From Isoetes taiwanensis (taxonomy: Eukaryota > Streptophyta > Lycopodiopsida > Isoetales > Isoetaceae), in NCBI GenBank assembly GCA_021234155.1, contig JAJEKV010000011.1, positions 2,423,294 through 2,487,293 of the forward strand: a stretch of DNA of 64,000 nt, written 5' to 3'. Positions 1 to 13,389 of this stretch are shown piece by piece (position 1 is the stretch's first letter; every line of letters starts with the position of its first letter). Below the pieces are notes generated by a model. The model did not search any database. It worked only from the letters and a program-made list of their open reading frames with translations, and had not been told where the DNA came from. The translations under genes were made by a program, and so were the position numbers.

Positions 1-728
1 CAAGGTTCAGTACATGCCTCGCCATAAAGTCCTTAAATTGAATTCCTTTATGCTAAAGTTAACCATCCACCATCATCGACAACAATTACTTCCTATTGAT
101 TAAAACAGATCTTTTTTGAAGCAAATCTTGTAAATGAAATAAACCATCAACTTATATCATCTAGATATGGCATAAATATTAGCATTCAAAACCACCACCA
201 ATAGGAGGCTCAAGAAGACATACATTGCTTGCTATTACCATAAAGCTTCTTTAGCTAGTAAAAGGCCTATGTCTAGCTTCTCTATTAGCATTTTCTCCAA
301 CCGCATCACACCGAGCAACAAAACTCAATAGCATGTGACATAGTTTTGCTCATTAATTCGAGGTCTTCAATCACCACTTATTACTAAAATGTATATGAAC
401 CAGGCATACAAGCTAAAGTCCAGTGCTTAAAAATGTATATCCTGGTACTGAAACATAGAGACACCACTGTCATAATAGATTTGTCTCTACCTTGTAATAG
501 TACCAAATCTGTACAACTATGATTGGCTACTTCTTCAGATCAATGTCGCACTGGCTACTGCTCAGAAAGTACATGTAAAAGCTAGTTAAATGTTCTGATT
601 CACACACAATGTACACATTCTAGTCTGATGGCTCATTGTCATCCATCTCAAAAACCACTTGCAGCGGATTATTTCAGAAAATATGATTGGTTGCTATCAA
701 TAAGTCGAGGCTGTGGCTCCATCGTATT

Positions 729-2382
729 AACTGACAACCAACTTCATCAGAAAGTACCAATCTAAAATATTAAAGTTAGATTTGGATCCTTCAGGCTTTA
801 GACTTCTAGGAGCACGCTGGTCCCTCTTTAAACACCCCAACGCAAGATAACCTGTCAAAATCATATTACACGTCAAACAATGTCTATATTACTGAGCAAA
901 TTTGAGCTTAGGAAAGAAGTGCATGCACTTAAAAGTTACATAAACCAGCCAATGGTTGCACATGAACCTGAGTGAGGGGTCTTCTTTCACAGCCTGCTAT
1001 AGCCGCAACTACTGATGTTCCAAGCATGGGTGCATGTACAGATGGTGATCTTGAAAAGACTATTGAGCAGCTTTGGTCTCTCACACCATCTTCTTCTGTA
1101 AAATGAAGAAGATTATGGCTACTCTAGCTTGCGCTCTGGTATTCCCAATGGTGTGTGTGCAGATACATGAATCCTTTAGATGGCAAAATTTAACTAGCTC
1201 ATCTTGCCTCCAGAATGGATGCAACCCTACCTAAAAACAGGTAAGATGAAACCCAAAGAAATAAGCATGAGCTCTGCAACAAAACAAAATTTCCCAGAAC
1301 AGAAGTATTTATTTTTATTAGTTTAGCTAAATCTAATCTACAACCTCTACTTGCAAGTCTCTGACAGCCTGTGAAAATTTACAGTACGGTTAAAGCGCGA
1401 TATAACTAATCAACTTTCCAGTGTCTGGTAATACTATTAGCCCAGAAACAGATGCGTTAATTGGTAAATACATCAAAAGGAAACAGACAACCGCAATAAT
1501 ACAAATACAAGATATCCTCTTAGGTTGAGGATTAATATCATGAATAACAATAGATTAAAGTTCTATTCCAATTATAGTACAATACTAAAGCCAGCTTTTA
1601 TTAAGCTTTTGAGTCTGGCAGATAATGTTCTGAAACATGTAAATAAGATCTGAATATCTTACAATTGTTTTAGCTTATCTCATGCATCTAAACTCTTATG
1701 GCCTATACCTTGGCCATTTACCATTCAATGAGACCTTGTGGATAATGTATAGGAGTGAATGGATGTTAAAAAGATTTCATAAAGTTTGCCATTAAATTAA
1801 CAAAACCTAGAAGTCCTTCATAAAAGAAATGACTTACTCTGGTTGACAGCTGGAAATAATTTGGCAAAGCTAAGAATCTCCCGTATCTGTAGTATAGTAA
1901 AATTGCTCACCCTATTGGCCCGAACCTGCCTTTCTCTCTCCACCAGCAAGCCTCCCATAGCACGCCATGCCCACTCTAACTGCTCGAGAGGAGAGCTTCT
2001 TGTATCTACGTGGTGGATCTGTAGCATCCCCACTGAAGAAACTGATGGCCAGTGCAAAAGGTACAGATCCAAGTAAGAAAGCCCTAAATTTCTGGAAGGA
2101 CACACCACATTTTGTGTACTTTGGGGGCATTGGTAGTGCACTAAAGCTTAGAGGTAACAAACACAGCTTCTAGTCAAGTTTGAACACCCCCTGCAGTGCT
2201 TCTGCCAATGCTCTCTACTTCTGCCTCATTACTACAATGATCACAACCAAAATGCCTATACCCTACCCTCAAGAGCAGTCTGGACATTTCCTTGCAAGAC
2301 AACCCATCTGCCTGCCAAGTTCCTAACCCAACTGCTGGAATTTTATGTCAGTATTCAAAAAGAAAGAACTAGGAGACGCCAT
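729..2382 (-). pseudogene. Aldo-keto reductase (AKR4-like) pseudogene with introns
   Basis: Four exon-like blocks read on the minus strand. Block 1 (about 2382-2190) starts ATG and gives IPAVGLGTWQADG and GYRHFGCDHCSNE. Block 2 (2091-1838) follows a CCAG acceptor, gives LSYLDLYLLHWP and SFAKLFPAVNQ, and ends at a GTAAGT donor. Block 3 (1230 to about 1130) gives LHPFWRQDELVKFC. Block 4 (851 to about 730) gives VILRWGV and then, shifted, PRSLKPEGSKSNFNILDW. The order and words fit the NADPH-dependent (alpha/beta)8-barrel reductases of plants. It looks non-functional: the catalytic Asp of the HIDCA motif reads Gly, the catalytic Tyr region reads CSNE, and there are frameshifts within blocks 1 and 4 plus a stop after VILRWGV. 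Retained introns mean it arose by DNA duplication, not retroposition. Confidence 0.75.
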
Positions 2383-4239
2383 AGCTTCTAAACTAAGGAG
2401 CCAAAACAGCTTAATTCACAAAGATTTCATCAGAAATGTAATTTTGATGATGCATTTGCTAGTTCGTGCTGGGTCGTGCTAAAGAAGATGAAAGGGAAGA
2501 ACTAAATGGCCAAGGATGACTTTTGTTCCAATAAGGGTTGGGAAGAAGAAAACAGTATTGCAGATGGCGTCATTTAGGGAAGTTCGGAGTCTTTGTAACA
2601 AGCTGAGATTTTGAAGCATCGACGCAATTCAACGCCAACAACCCCATTCTTCCGTTTTTGCCCCTCTGCTCCGTTGCTGACACTTGCTCAAGTGGGCCAC
2701 TAGTTTGGCCATATGGCCTTCATCTAAGGCTCATGCCAATTCACCATTGAACTATATTCATTCAACTAATTCAATTTAATTCAATTCAAGCTTAGCCCTG
2801 GCCTTGGCTTTCGCATAAATAAAAAAAAAATTACTCTGAATTGTTACCGCCCTGTGATCTTAACCCATGTACAGATTGGTATCCTGCAGATCCCAACGAT
2901 CGTGATTCTGCCACGACAGCACATTCAGGGTAACTTTACTTTCACCCACCTTGGCACCTTACCAATCGTGTCTCTCCCTTTGGTCCCCCATTGTGCATGT
3001 TTTTCCATGGGCCATCCCAATGGTGTGCTGAGATCCCAGCCTGACAATTCCTACTTGTCACGTCTATTTCCTGTCGTCGTCACGATACCTATCGCCTATG
3101 ATCTTCCTCTTCGCCCCTTCCCGTCGTGCCTGCCTCTTCGGATGTTCTACCTTCTCGAACTCAGATCACGGGTCCTTCTTAACTTAAAACGAAGGATATT
3201 CATTCTGCTTCCAAGCTTTTTTCTTCCCCTCTGCCGACACCGTCATATCATACCAAATTACAGTTTGCTTCGAAGGAAGAGCTTGTAGTTTGTCCCACAA
3301 GTTTTATAATTGATGACTAAGTGCCCATCATCTTATATTTCTTGTCTTAAGATACACTTATATACATGAGAGCGAAGTTTGGCTTGCAAGTCCTAAGTGA
3401 ATGGTGACTAAACTCATAATCTTATATTGCTTTGCCTTGAGTTCTTATCCTTGCCACTATTGCAAGAGTAATAATTTATAGTTACTTCTACAGCATTACA
3501 TCCAAACAACTTATCTTCTAAATTTGCAACCATTACATATGAATTAACGGGTAAGTATTGTTAAACAAAGTCAAGTTATCCAAAGTGTGAAAGTCTAGTC
3601 TTTGTGTACGATATAAACTATTCACAAGATATATAATGCAGGTATAAGGTGGACTCAATTTTGGCTTGCATTCCTGTCCAAGCGTGCATGCATGCTCTCA
3701 GTTGCTTTCATTGTTAAAATTGAGGTCTATGACCATGTACTCTTGCCTTTATCCCATCTTATCCGAAAGAATCATTGAGATATCCCCTACAAGAATATTT
3801 TGCTATATCTACCTAGAGTTGTGAGGACTGAGGTGTATATGCTTACCTTGGTTGGATCCCATTTTCCGGGATCACTAAAAGACATCGTACTTCAGGATCC
3901 TACAGTTATCTGTGCAGTCAAATTCTACTATGCACCTGGTGCTACATTTTGGCTAGATTGGAGCCCTCATAGTAGCGGCGGCTTCATTTTACTCTCCTCG
4001 TGTCTATATTGCAAGCCTCGAGTGGGCCTTATGGCCTAGCGCCATCCCATCCAATTTCCGTGGAGAATGGGGAAACTACACTGGGAAAGAAACCTCAAAT
4101 TACCTATAAGGGGCAATATGTATGCATCGTATCAGTATTACATGGATCTTGTTCTCCAAGATCCCAAGCTGCAGTAAGTGTATCGTACACCAAAGATTAG
4201 GGTATCTGCACATTAGCAATTGGATCACATATCCATGTA
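2383..4239. other. Unassigned span, no gene recognised
   Basis: Upstream side of the reductase copy, then AT-rich sequence. A 144-codon open frame at 2854-3288 (+) is rich in Leu, Pro and Arg and matches no family I know. It is probably chance. Short frames at 3800-4200 are likewise unconvincing. Confidence 0.5.
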
Positions 4240-4670
4240 TTTCCATTCACCCTGGGCAATTCCTAAGCAAACCAATCCTCTAAACCCATCAATAATAAAG
4301 TCCAAATAATGTGATAGCGGACATCCCTGTTTGACCCTCAATATTACTTCTTTCAACATGGTCCTGGATATCCAATGAAAAATGGTGTACACTGCACAAG
4401 CACTTTTTCATATACAGATTTCGGATTGCATTCTAAGCCCTCCTTGGGCACCTTTTAATCCATCCAACCTTTCTACACTGAATACGTGGACAATTATTAT
4501 CAAATGCTTTTTTAAAGGCTAAAAATGCCATGTAAACTTGTTTTTTAGTACCTTTAACCATGCCAAATATAGTTTTAACACTAATAGATGGTCTAAAGTA
4601 GCCCTTCCGGCTTCTAAAACCCACGGTGACTTCCGTGACGCTGATTGTGCTCATTTAATACTTATCTTTT
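4240..4670 (-). pseudogene. LINE reverse transcriptase relic
   Basis: On the minus strand the stretch 4654-4433 reads VYMAFLAFKKAFD, the first catalytic-Asp block of non-LTR reverse transcriptases. About 100 bases further on (about 4340-4300) a second block reads LRVKQGCPLSHYLDF, the conserved QGxPLSP block. Between them AIRNLY and VHHFSLDI fit the same fold in another frame. Stops and frameshifts separate the blocks and the YADD box is not clearly preserved. It is a fragment of an old LINE. The flanking 4.7-5.8 kb may belong to it, but I could not assign motifs there. Confidence 0.65.
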
Positions 4671-7600
4671 TTCTAAGATATGGCAAAGCTTAGGAAAATA
4701 GACTACTTTCTACCATAATGGTCCGACAATTCTTGCATCATGCCCGCCTAATTTTATATATGGGAACCAATTGCCCGACACCAATCAAGTGGAAACCCCC
4801 GTCTCATAGCTAGTGTAAATATTTTGCAACCAAAGATGGATACAAGTACCGCCATTTTAGATGCTCCGCTAATCCAAAGACATCATGTGTTTACCATTAG
4901 CCAAATAAGCTAGCTCACCCTCCTCTTCTCAGAATGACCGCCTCCGACCTTATACTCCCCTCCTTGGGAATGTTTGGTATGATATAGATTAATAACATGT
5001 CTCCAAATATCATAAAAGCAAAAGAGGGATATCAACTCGTTTATTCTTTCTAGTCAAAGATTCCAAAGAGCTTCGTACCATCTAAGTACGTAAGCATAAG
5101 AGTTTTTGCCGATTTTTAATGAACCGTCAGTTTAAACCACAATGCGCTTATATTAATGCTTAAATGATTCTTATCACTCAAACCACTTTTCTTCCATCTC
5201 AATTTTGCCTCACTAAGACCCCCGGTCAAAACCAAGATTTGCATGGTAACCCCTTCCCCGACTGTGAGATGTGAAAGTCTCTTTGTGCCGCCTTCTCCAA
5301 CATCGTGGTGCAATTGCTTACTTATAGTGGCCAAATCCCCATCCCAATGCGGGCAAGATATCAATCTAACTCAGCTTGATAGTTGGCATGTACAATGGCC
5401 TTAACACATAAGGCTTCACAAGAATGAGGGGAAACAACTCTAGGTGGCTGATCGGGTAGATCAAAGACAATCGGCCGTGGTCCACCAAGCTCTTTCATCA
5501 CCGATTACAAAATCTAATATCCTTCCGTGAGTCTCCTCCGCCATTGCCGATAATCCATTGTGCTTCTAGCTCGCATGGCCTTAAAGTAACTGGGAACCTA
5601 CTTAATCCATTACATCATGAGGTTTAGCCATAGGCCGGTGAAATTGCCCATCGACGAATCACCAACGGATCCTTAGAATCCTCTTCCTGGTTATAATTTC
5701 AGCCTATCATCACCCATAGATTTAAACCACAATGGATCTTATTTCCTCGCAGATGAGACACAAAGTTGTAGACACCTGCAATTCTTTCCCTTGAACTATT
5801 TCTGCCATCAACTTCCTGGATGTCGCTCTTGTCCGAATGCTGCTAGTTCAAGTAAATTTCTCCAGATGATTCCCACCAGATGCCGACTCCAGAGGGAGGG
5901 AGGGAGGAGAGAGATTTGAAATATGGATGGAGATTCTTATTGTGTGCATTACAGATCTTGCATTTTGAGTCCTGGGATCACTGGGTTTTATTTTTTCTGC
6001 AAGGTTTGAAGTTAGGCTATGCATCAATCTTTATTCCCCACAAAATCTCGCCTCCCGATGTTTGAAGCTCGTGACAAAAATCCGATCAGATGTCTTCAAG
6101 GAGTCCTCTCGCTTGGTTATGCTAACAATATGTATTTCCATTCTTTTGCTCCTATTAGACTTGTCTTTTATGATCCCGCAATCCTTGTTCCATGATGAGC
6201 ACCAAAGATTTCTTCACACTCATAAGGTCATGGGTGTCAAGTATTATATTGTTTTTTAAGTAGCATTTTGATTGATTGTGAAACCGACTTTGAAGTATGA
6301 TTTAAGCCACTTCACCATATCGTGCCATGGAGGCAACCTCCTTATGTTAAAGACCTTGTTCATCCTTGTTCGAACTCATAATTGTTTGATACAAGGATCC
6401 ATTAAACGCTTTTAGGCCGCCATTCTCTACCAAATTTTCATATACACATCTTGTAGAGTTGTAGATTCTTCAGTGGGATTTAACATGCTCTACAACATTA
6501 TTTCAATGCTAAAAATGCTAACTAAAGTATATAGATATTTGGCAAAGGAATGCTAACTAATTTGTGTGTGTGGATATATAGCCGGGGCAATGCGAAATGT
6601 GTGGATATATGCATGGGGCTCACTAAATGTGTGTGATTAAGCAAATGCGATAACTAAAATGTGTGGATATATATGCTAAAATGGGGGCTTACAACTAAAA
6701 TTGCTTTGCCAATCCACATGCTTAGTAAACAAAGAATATGCACACAAGGATAAACATAAGAATATGCATAAGATTAAGCACAAAGCAATGCATTTCAGCG
6801 GGGCCATTGACCTGTTGGGTTCTTTTTAATTGAATCGCATTGTTGCTTCATCACCGATTTCCGTGATAATCTCCTTTGAGCGCCTCACATGCATCGCTTT
6901 TAAAACTGATAAAGAGATATATATGAGATCCCTCATAATATTATCCTCATTGAACTATGAAGGAAAAGAGAAATAAGTAATATGTACCTTGTGATATTCC
7001 AAAGTGTCATCTATAGCTTTTCTAACCTAAACCATGTACAAAGCGCATTAACAACCTCAAAACCTTAAATAGAACAAGGCATAACCTTTCAATTCTAATG
7101 ATCATTTGCTCGTGTTATAATCTCAAGGTTCCCAAAATATTATAAAAAAGACTCTTTTTGAATGATCTAAAATCCTCGTTCAATGCCTAACCTCATCTCA
7201 AGATAAAATCATTATGTTATACGATTTCTATTCTCAATTCTTAGCACATGCCTTCATGCAATTGAATTCTTTAATTTATCCTTATCTTTCTAAGAGAAAG
7301 ACAGATATGTAAACTATGAGTTCAATAATACCCCGATCTCAAACATGATTTATACATCCGTCTATAGATTTTTTACCTTGTAATTGCGGAAGTTTGCACG
7401 AGGAAACCCATAAGATTTGTTGTTGCCCCCATCTTAACATTTATTTCTGGTGCCGGACTTTGATATGAATCAAGTTTGACGCTTTATGTGATCCCGTGAA
7501 AAGATAACAATTTGAAAATAGGCCAATGTCGCAATCACAAAACTTAAATATGTCACGGGCCAAAAGGGCGGAAAGATTAAGACCCTATGACATGGTAATA

Positions 7601-8097
7601 AGCTCAAATGCATTCATCATAGATGGACTAACATCTTGCTACTCATTTTCTTCTTTAATATACCGATCCCCAAGATAATAGATAGATGACCAATAGCAGA
7701 AAAGAAAACAAAACAAACCCTAAATTTGCAGCTTGCAACTTAAAAATTACAAGAAAATATGTTAATCTAAACTCTGATTGATCGTAACAAAGTCTATAGT
7801 GGAATTGATGGAACACTTGAAAGCGTATATAATCTTGACAAACATAAACTAATACAAGATTATGCCCCAAGAAATGAACAACATCCCGAAGGTATGACAT
7901 AAATAGATCGAGCACATTTAAAAGATATTGGCAAAAGCACTTTGTAATTAAATTTTGTTGCTTGATGTTGCGCTTTTGCTTATGAAGTCAGAGGGTACTC
8001 AATTTCATCATTTTGAGACAAATTGTAAGATATATAACTAGTTTAGAGCATAATAATCCCTTCACCAAAAAGATCTTCCAATCGCATACAAAGTTTT
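4671..8097. other. AT-rich intergenic span without a recognisable gene
   Basis: Contains only short open frames (for example 5116-5364 -, 6062-6259 +, 7655-7915 -) with no family motif. Part of 4.7-5.8 kb may be decayed LINE sequence. A short degenerate tandem repeat lies at 6540-6690. Confidence 0.5.
6540..6690. repeat. Degenerate short tandem repeat
   Basis: The word ATGTGTGGATATAT or close variants recurs about three times at roughly 50-70 base spacing, separated by CTAACTAA-like words. Confidence 0.5.
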
Positions 8098-8772
8098 TCA
8101 CATCATGGTCCATTGCATCCATTCATGTCCCTTTCTTCCTCGTGGTAACCATCTATAAATGGGAGATAGTAAACACCTCAAGATCATTAAAGACAACCTG
8201 CACATCATTAAGGGTTGCTTTTTAAACTCAAACAATTCCAAAGGGGTGTAATTTTGCTTGAACCATGGATCCTCATGAATAGCAAAGAACATTTGCCCTC
8301 TGCCAAACTTAAAACATATCAAGATAACAAGCATATTTGTACATGGAATTTGTCTAACATTGAAAACAAACATGTAATATAACATGAATAGGTCACATGC
8401 AAAAAATACCATAGAAGTGTTCAAGTCAAGACAACTGAGGGTTCGGATCTAAAAGCTTTAAGATCAATGACTTTACATTGGTTGAAAACCATGTTGGGCA
8501 TGAGAAACTCACCGCATTAATTTGTGCAACCAAACGGTTCTTTAGTGAATTGCTTTAATGCTATAAAATAATAACATGATATAATGCACCTTTGATGTAA
8601 AGTGTAACCAGATCAGCTCATCAAATGGCGTATCCAGCAAAGAACACATAAAGGATAACTCCCCATGACCCAAGTCACCGGGCAATGGGCCATCATACCT
8701 TTTGTTATCAAGGATGTGACGCCCCTTACTAAATATACGCGCCCCAGCCGCATACCGTAGGAAATCCGCCAT
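8098..8772 (-). other. Possible decayed coding stretch, unidentified
   Basis: Two open frames lie in line on the minus strand (8772-8542 and 8424-8098). The second contains the protein-like run FGRGQMFFAIHEDPWF followed by TPLELFEFKKQ, which looks constrained. It is interrupted by stops between the two frames. I do not recognise the family. It could be a transposon-encoded accessory protein or a host exon. Confidence 0.3.
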
Positions 8773-10160
8773 CCGTCCTCCGACCGCACGCTTCTCTCCG
8801 CCTATCCCGCACCTCGATCACCGTGATGGGGGGACACGGAAGGTGTCTTGCGCACCCTTCCCCTATGGGCTTCTATTACGAAGCATAAACATCGCCGTAA
8901 CTAGCAATAATAATACATCATACTACCTCGGCGGTAGCTCATCCACATATCCATAACCGCAAAGAAGATAACCATATGCCATAAAACATGAGAGCTCCTA
9001 CCCGCGGGTTCGACTCATAAGGAGGTCGACCGACCGGATAGGCCTCAAGATAGATGCATCAATCATAACAATGGCGGGCTGGCTATAGACAATGGCTAGG
9101 GTTGACCACTCCATCCATCCCCTCAGGCATAGTTTTGGCATGGGCTAGATCAAGCTCTGGCATGACTCTAGCCTTTCTCGATACGCTTAATCCCATGGCA
9201 TCACCCATCGACTACCAAAGTTGCATCTCCCTCGTCCGGCCGAGGTGAAGGGTTGCATCTCCCCTTCCTGTGGTCTAGAGGTTCCATCGGAGGGTTAGAG
9301 AATCGTGGGATACACTCCATTCGGCCCCAACTTAACCCCCAAAAGAGCCAAGCCAACACTTGCAACTCTTGAGAGGAGGTGGCGACATCATTGCCCCCTG
9401 AGGTGTCTGACCCATGCCCGCCCACATTTAAGGACCCCACCATAAGCCTAGCCTCATGGGATCCCCAAGAGCCACGCCATCGTGGGATCCTCCTCCGCAT
9501 TGCCTCTAGCCCCGCTGTAGTGGCCGAGTCACATCATAGCTTCCATCCCTGGGTTCCTATGCATAGGCCACATAATAATAGGAACTAAAGGGTCTAAACT
9601 AGGAGCATCACTACGAATGGCTACTAGGTCTCTACCCCCTTCCCAATACAAGAGGAGCAAACATGATCAACCATCATCACATCTCATCATATCATGGTAA
9701 AACATCATAAGAACATCTTAACCTAATCATACATATCTAACTTACGCTAGGGTTCCTTGATTAGGTTCAAGATGTTCAACAAGGGTTCTAGGATGGCTCT
9801 ACTCTAGATACAATATACGTGCACTCCATCCCGAGTGCTAACTTCCGTGATGAACTACTATGAACTCTACTCCACCCACCGCCTCCATAAGCACTCCCCT
9901 CCCATTCCCCTCGCGCTCCATGCTCCTTGATCGGTCAAGTCGCGGTTCTCCAAGATCGTGCACACACTTGGGGCGGCCGCACTGTGCTATGCTATGATTT
10001 AACGCATGCTCTAAAACGGGTTTCAGCGCCAGAGATGAGTGTTCAAAGTGCTAGGGTCAGGAAAAGAGGTCTAGGGTTAGGGTTTGGGCCAATATAGGTT
10101 AGGGTCCACTTGGGATGCCACGTGGCACCAATGGGGTGGGGCCGTGTGGTTTGCCCAATA
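8711..10160. other. GC-rich block, possible solo LTR or LTR-like sequence
   Basis: The composition changes sharply to GC-rich at a TGTGACGCCCC word, a start typical of many plant Ty3 LTRs, and returns to AT-rich near 10.2 kb. No partner LTR or reverse transcriptase lies beside it. Overlapping open frames of 69-99 codons on both strands look like composition effects. The LTR reading is only a suggestion. Confidence 0.25.
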
Positions 10161-10578
10161 GATAAGGCCATGTGGAAATGGGCCTTATCCTAAGGTTATC
10201 TAAGTTAAGCATTTAACTTAGATGTGCACTCATTACCACTTCTAAGGTATACAATACAAAGGTAGATATGTATAGTGATTTCAGTCCAGAATATAATGTG
10301 ATTTTATGGCGATATTCCCATGGAACGCCACAAAGGACCCGACATGCCCCAAAAAAAACTTCAACAAACAAACATGTTTAAAACCTCGATAAACAGACCA
10401 GACGCTCATTCTATTAGAATGCATGATAATGAGATTGGTATTTAAAAAAACGTGCTTGTACTACCAAAGGAGGTGGTCCATTTCAGCCCATGGCATTCTT
10501 TTGGGTACACAAGTTTCATGATATTATTATCACCAACCAATAAATAAAAGTTTATATGGCGTAATTGATGAAACTTAC

Positions 10579-11190
10579 TTTATCGAGGAAGAGCACTTAA
10601 CCCAAAATCAGAAATCTTCATATTGCCTATTGAATTCAAAGAAAAGATTCTCGTGCTCACATGTCAATGGACATTCGAAAGAATCAAAGGCATTTACCGT
10701 GATGTAAAAGTTGCTATAAATTTATAATGTACTTTAGATCGCGATGATAGACGCTTTTATCAGGACAACAATCTAGAGCATCGACTAATTGTTGGAAATA
10801 TTTGCAAGATTCTTCTCCATTTAGCCTTTCTTAATGTACCTAGCAGAGAGTTTGATTGTGCATATTCATTTTCTGGTCATGGCATAAAGAAAATTATGAT
10901 TTGTTTTATAGATTTAAATTTACAAAATATGATGCTAAAAGATAAATAAAAGATTAAAGAGCAAGAAAATCAATAATAATTTAAAATAATAATAGGAACA
11001 ACTTACAATCTTGTCAAAAAGCTCTCCACCACTCAAGAATTCAAGAACAATGTAAATCTTTGTTCGACTAGCTAATACCTACATGATGAAGAATAGAATA
11101 GAATAGAATAGAATAGAATAGAGATTTGATTTGCTTTCTGTGTTTTTACCTCGCAGTAACCGGACCACGTTTGAATGAGAAACACAAAGC
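10579..11190 (-). pseudogene. CIPK/SnRK3-type protein kinase pseudogene, internal exons
   Basis: Minus-strand exons in the correct order for a CBL-interacting protein kinase. About 11190-11150 gives SHSNVVRLL before a GTAAAA donor. 11078-11007 is a 72-nt exon giving SRTKIYIVLEFLSGGELFDKI, bounded by TAG and GTAAGT. 10839-10733 gives KYFQQLVDALD and VYHRDLK, with the catalytic-loop HRD. About 10665-10579 gives NMKISDFGLSALPR, with the DFG magnesium motif. The exon structure and GGELFDKI wording match CIPKs, which are kinases activated by calcineurin-B-like calcium sensors. A frameshift before the DFG exon words and a stop right after ALPR indicate a pseudogene. The N-terminal glycine loop and the C-terminal NAF domain were not found nearby. 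Confidence 0.75.
11092..11122. repeat. (AATAG)n microsatellite
   Basis: Six or more perfect AATAG units, lying in the intron between two CIPK exons. Shorter arrays of the same unit occur near 13395 and 61277. Confidence 0.9.
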
Positions 11191-12067
11191 ACCATCAAAT
11201 TCTCGACAAGAGTATTTAAGAGCCGTAAAATTCTACTTATTTGCTAAAGATACAAATTATGGCAACTTTACCATCCAATCTATTAAAAGCAATAAAAAAT
11301 GCACAACCATTCAAATGATTCAATAATAGACCATATAATCCACCATCCTATGCCGTAGCTTTGGAAATCACAATGATGCGTAGGAAGCTTGTTTGTCCTT
11401 TTGATGAAAAAAAAAAATACCAAATCAAAAGAGTTTCATTTGCCATACCCCTCCTCGAAGCCATTATGCACACAACAAATGTCCTGGTTCTCGATGTGTC
11501 ACCCATCCATTCCTATCTCCGTTTCTAATTTTTGGCCTTTTCTAATTCTCGTGGACTGCGGATGAGAATTCTTTAGATCTAATCCAAGATATTTGCATGC
11601 CACCCCGTGATTTGGTCGAGATGGAGGTGCTACATGGATAGGTTAGAATTGCAAGAAGGGTCAAGGCTTGGTTGGGCTGGTGTGCTAAAAAAAAAAATAA
11701 AAATTGAATCCCTCCTTTAACATGTTAATCCTATTAGGAGCACCCACAAATCACTTTAATACATGCTAGTCCGATTTCAATGATCCTCAAAACTTGTTCA
11801 TCTAACCCCAAGCACTTGAAAACCATCAATACGTGCTCAAATCTAGTTTTTTATTTCGTGCAAACTTGCTAAAATTTATATACATGTGTATGGAGGGCAC
11901 TCAAACAAAGTCTAATTACCTCCTTTCCCAAAAGATTGATATGCATCGACATCGCCCCTTTGGGAAATGCTTAAGGTTTTAGGATCGCATGTGCTTCTTT
12001 GGGAAATGAAAAATTACCCTTGTATCACACAATTTTGAATAAGTTTATCGAGAACCGAGAAAGGAAC
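11191..12067. other. AT-rich span without gene
   Basis: No exon words were recognised on either strand. It includes a 9-10 base A run near 11408 and another near 11690. Confidence 0.5.
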
Positions 12068-12211
12068 TTAAATATGTAGCACAATAATAGGGGGTTCCAA
12101 GGGGATCACAATTGAAGAGGTTATTATTGAAAAAAAAAAAAAAAAGATTAAATAGAAAAAAATAAGCACAATAGTTTGCTGGTTGCATTGGTTAAAGCAT
12201 TCTTATTAGGA
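12068..12211. repeat. Dispersed repeat, left half (interrupted by Helitron)
   Basis: Closely matches 20408-20555, sharing ATCACAATTGAAGAGGTTAT, an A-rich run, TTGCATTG, TTAAAGCAT and a final CTTATTAGGA. The match stops exactly at 12211, where the Helitron 3' terminus begins. The continuation of the repeat reappears at 16783. Confidence 0.8.
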
Positions 12212-12239
12212 CTAGTAATGGTGCCCGGCGTTGCCGGGC
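12212..12239 (-). other. Helitron 3' hairpin and CTAG terminus
   Basis: A 7-bp stem with a 3-nt loop (12223-12239), spacer of 7 nt, then CTAG at 12215-12212. In rolling-circle elements this structure marks the end of transposition. Confidence 0.8.
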
Positions 12240-13160
12240 TTTAGCTACAACATGATATACAGGAATGAGATATAAATAGTAGAGGAAGCATTTGTATAAT
12301 TTTTCATGCGATGTGCAAGAGGTGATCATTAGATTCAATGTCATGGCAATGTGGATGAAACGTGACCTTTGGAGGGCAAGGGTTATATAAAGCAAGCCTT
12401 TAAGATCCATTGAGATAATGAACCATTGCGTAGAAATGTCAAACAATTGTTGTTTTTATTTATTTCATACTTCTACCAAAATGATTCAATGGTTAGACAT
12501 TGGCAGTGCTTTAGCAATCAGAAATTTGTTTTGCAATATGAAGGCAACAATAGTAGTATAGTTGTAGATGTAGTTATGTTGAGTTGCCCTAGCATAGCAA
12601 TATTAATTGTGTTGTTTTTTAATTTATGCATTTGTAGATCGCACAAATCTATTCATGTCGGAAACCAATGGTTGGAGAACATAAGTTAATGGGGGTGAGA
12701 GGGAAGAGCATCAATCATATTATATATTTGATGAGGCCACGAAAGCATAACGATTGGAGAATTTTATGAATGAACCCCTCATTCTCAAGAAGAGTGAAAT
12801 GCAAACTTTACTCAACCACGCATATTTGATTGGTTAAATTAAATTGCACTTGGTAATATGGTCTTATACATGAGAGGTAGTGAGTTTAGTATGGGAGAGC
12901 GTACACGTTTGGCATTTGATGCATATCAATGAACATATTTAATACTCCAAAAGCAATTAATTTCAAAATTAAAGGTACAATATATATTTTAACGAACATG
13001 TTATGGAGGAGATGACGCACAACATCATTAAGTTACAATGCAACCTAGCAACGTGGATGAATCATTGATATTAGGGAGAATTCAAACAATTTAAGTCACA
13101 GTCTTGTTTCATAATTGTGTGTCACGCAATACAAAATGTTAGACCATCCACCTTGAAAGC

Positions 13161-13343
13161 TACAACATATACTTTTAACTACGTGTCATGTAGTAGATGA
13201 CGCACAAATAGCAAAGGCATTTATTTAATTTGTCTGTTGGTGCCATGTGAAGAGGCCATCATCAACATATACTTTTAACTACATGTTATGTAGTACATGA
13301 CGCACAAATAGCAAAGGCATTTATTTAATTTGTCTGTTGGTGC
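13161..13343. repeat. Tandem duplication, period about 100 bases
   Basis: Two copies (13161-13243 and 13261-13343) share CATATACTTTTAACTAC, GACGCACAAATAGC and TTTAATTTGTCTGTTGG. They differ by a few substitutions. Shorter flanking words (ATGTTGGAC and CCACCT) are also repeated. Confidence 0.8.
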
Positions 13344-13389
13344 ACGCCATGAATACACAATGTTGGACGATCCACCTCAAAAGCTTTCT

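Noticed and set aside
970-1105. Plus-strand open stretch after TTTCACAG (reads AATTDVPSMGACTDGD)
   Set aside because: Single short frame with one acceptor-like site, antisense in an intron of the reductase pseudogene; no family match.
2854-3288. 144-codon open frame
   Set aside because: Leu/Pro/Arg-rich composition and no domain words. Other frames are open for similar lengths, so it is probably chance.
9201-9588. Overlapping 69-99 codon frames in the GC-rich block
   Set aside because: Open on both strands because of high GC; no motif or splice structure.
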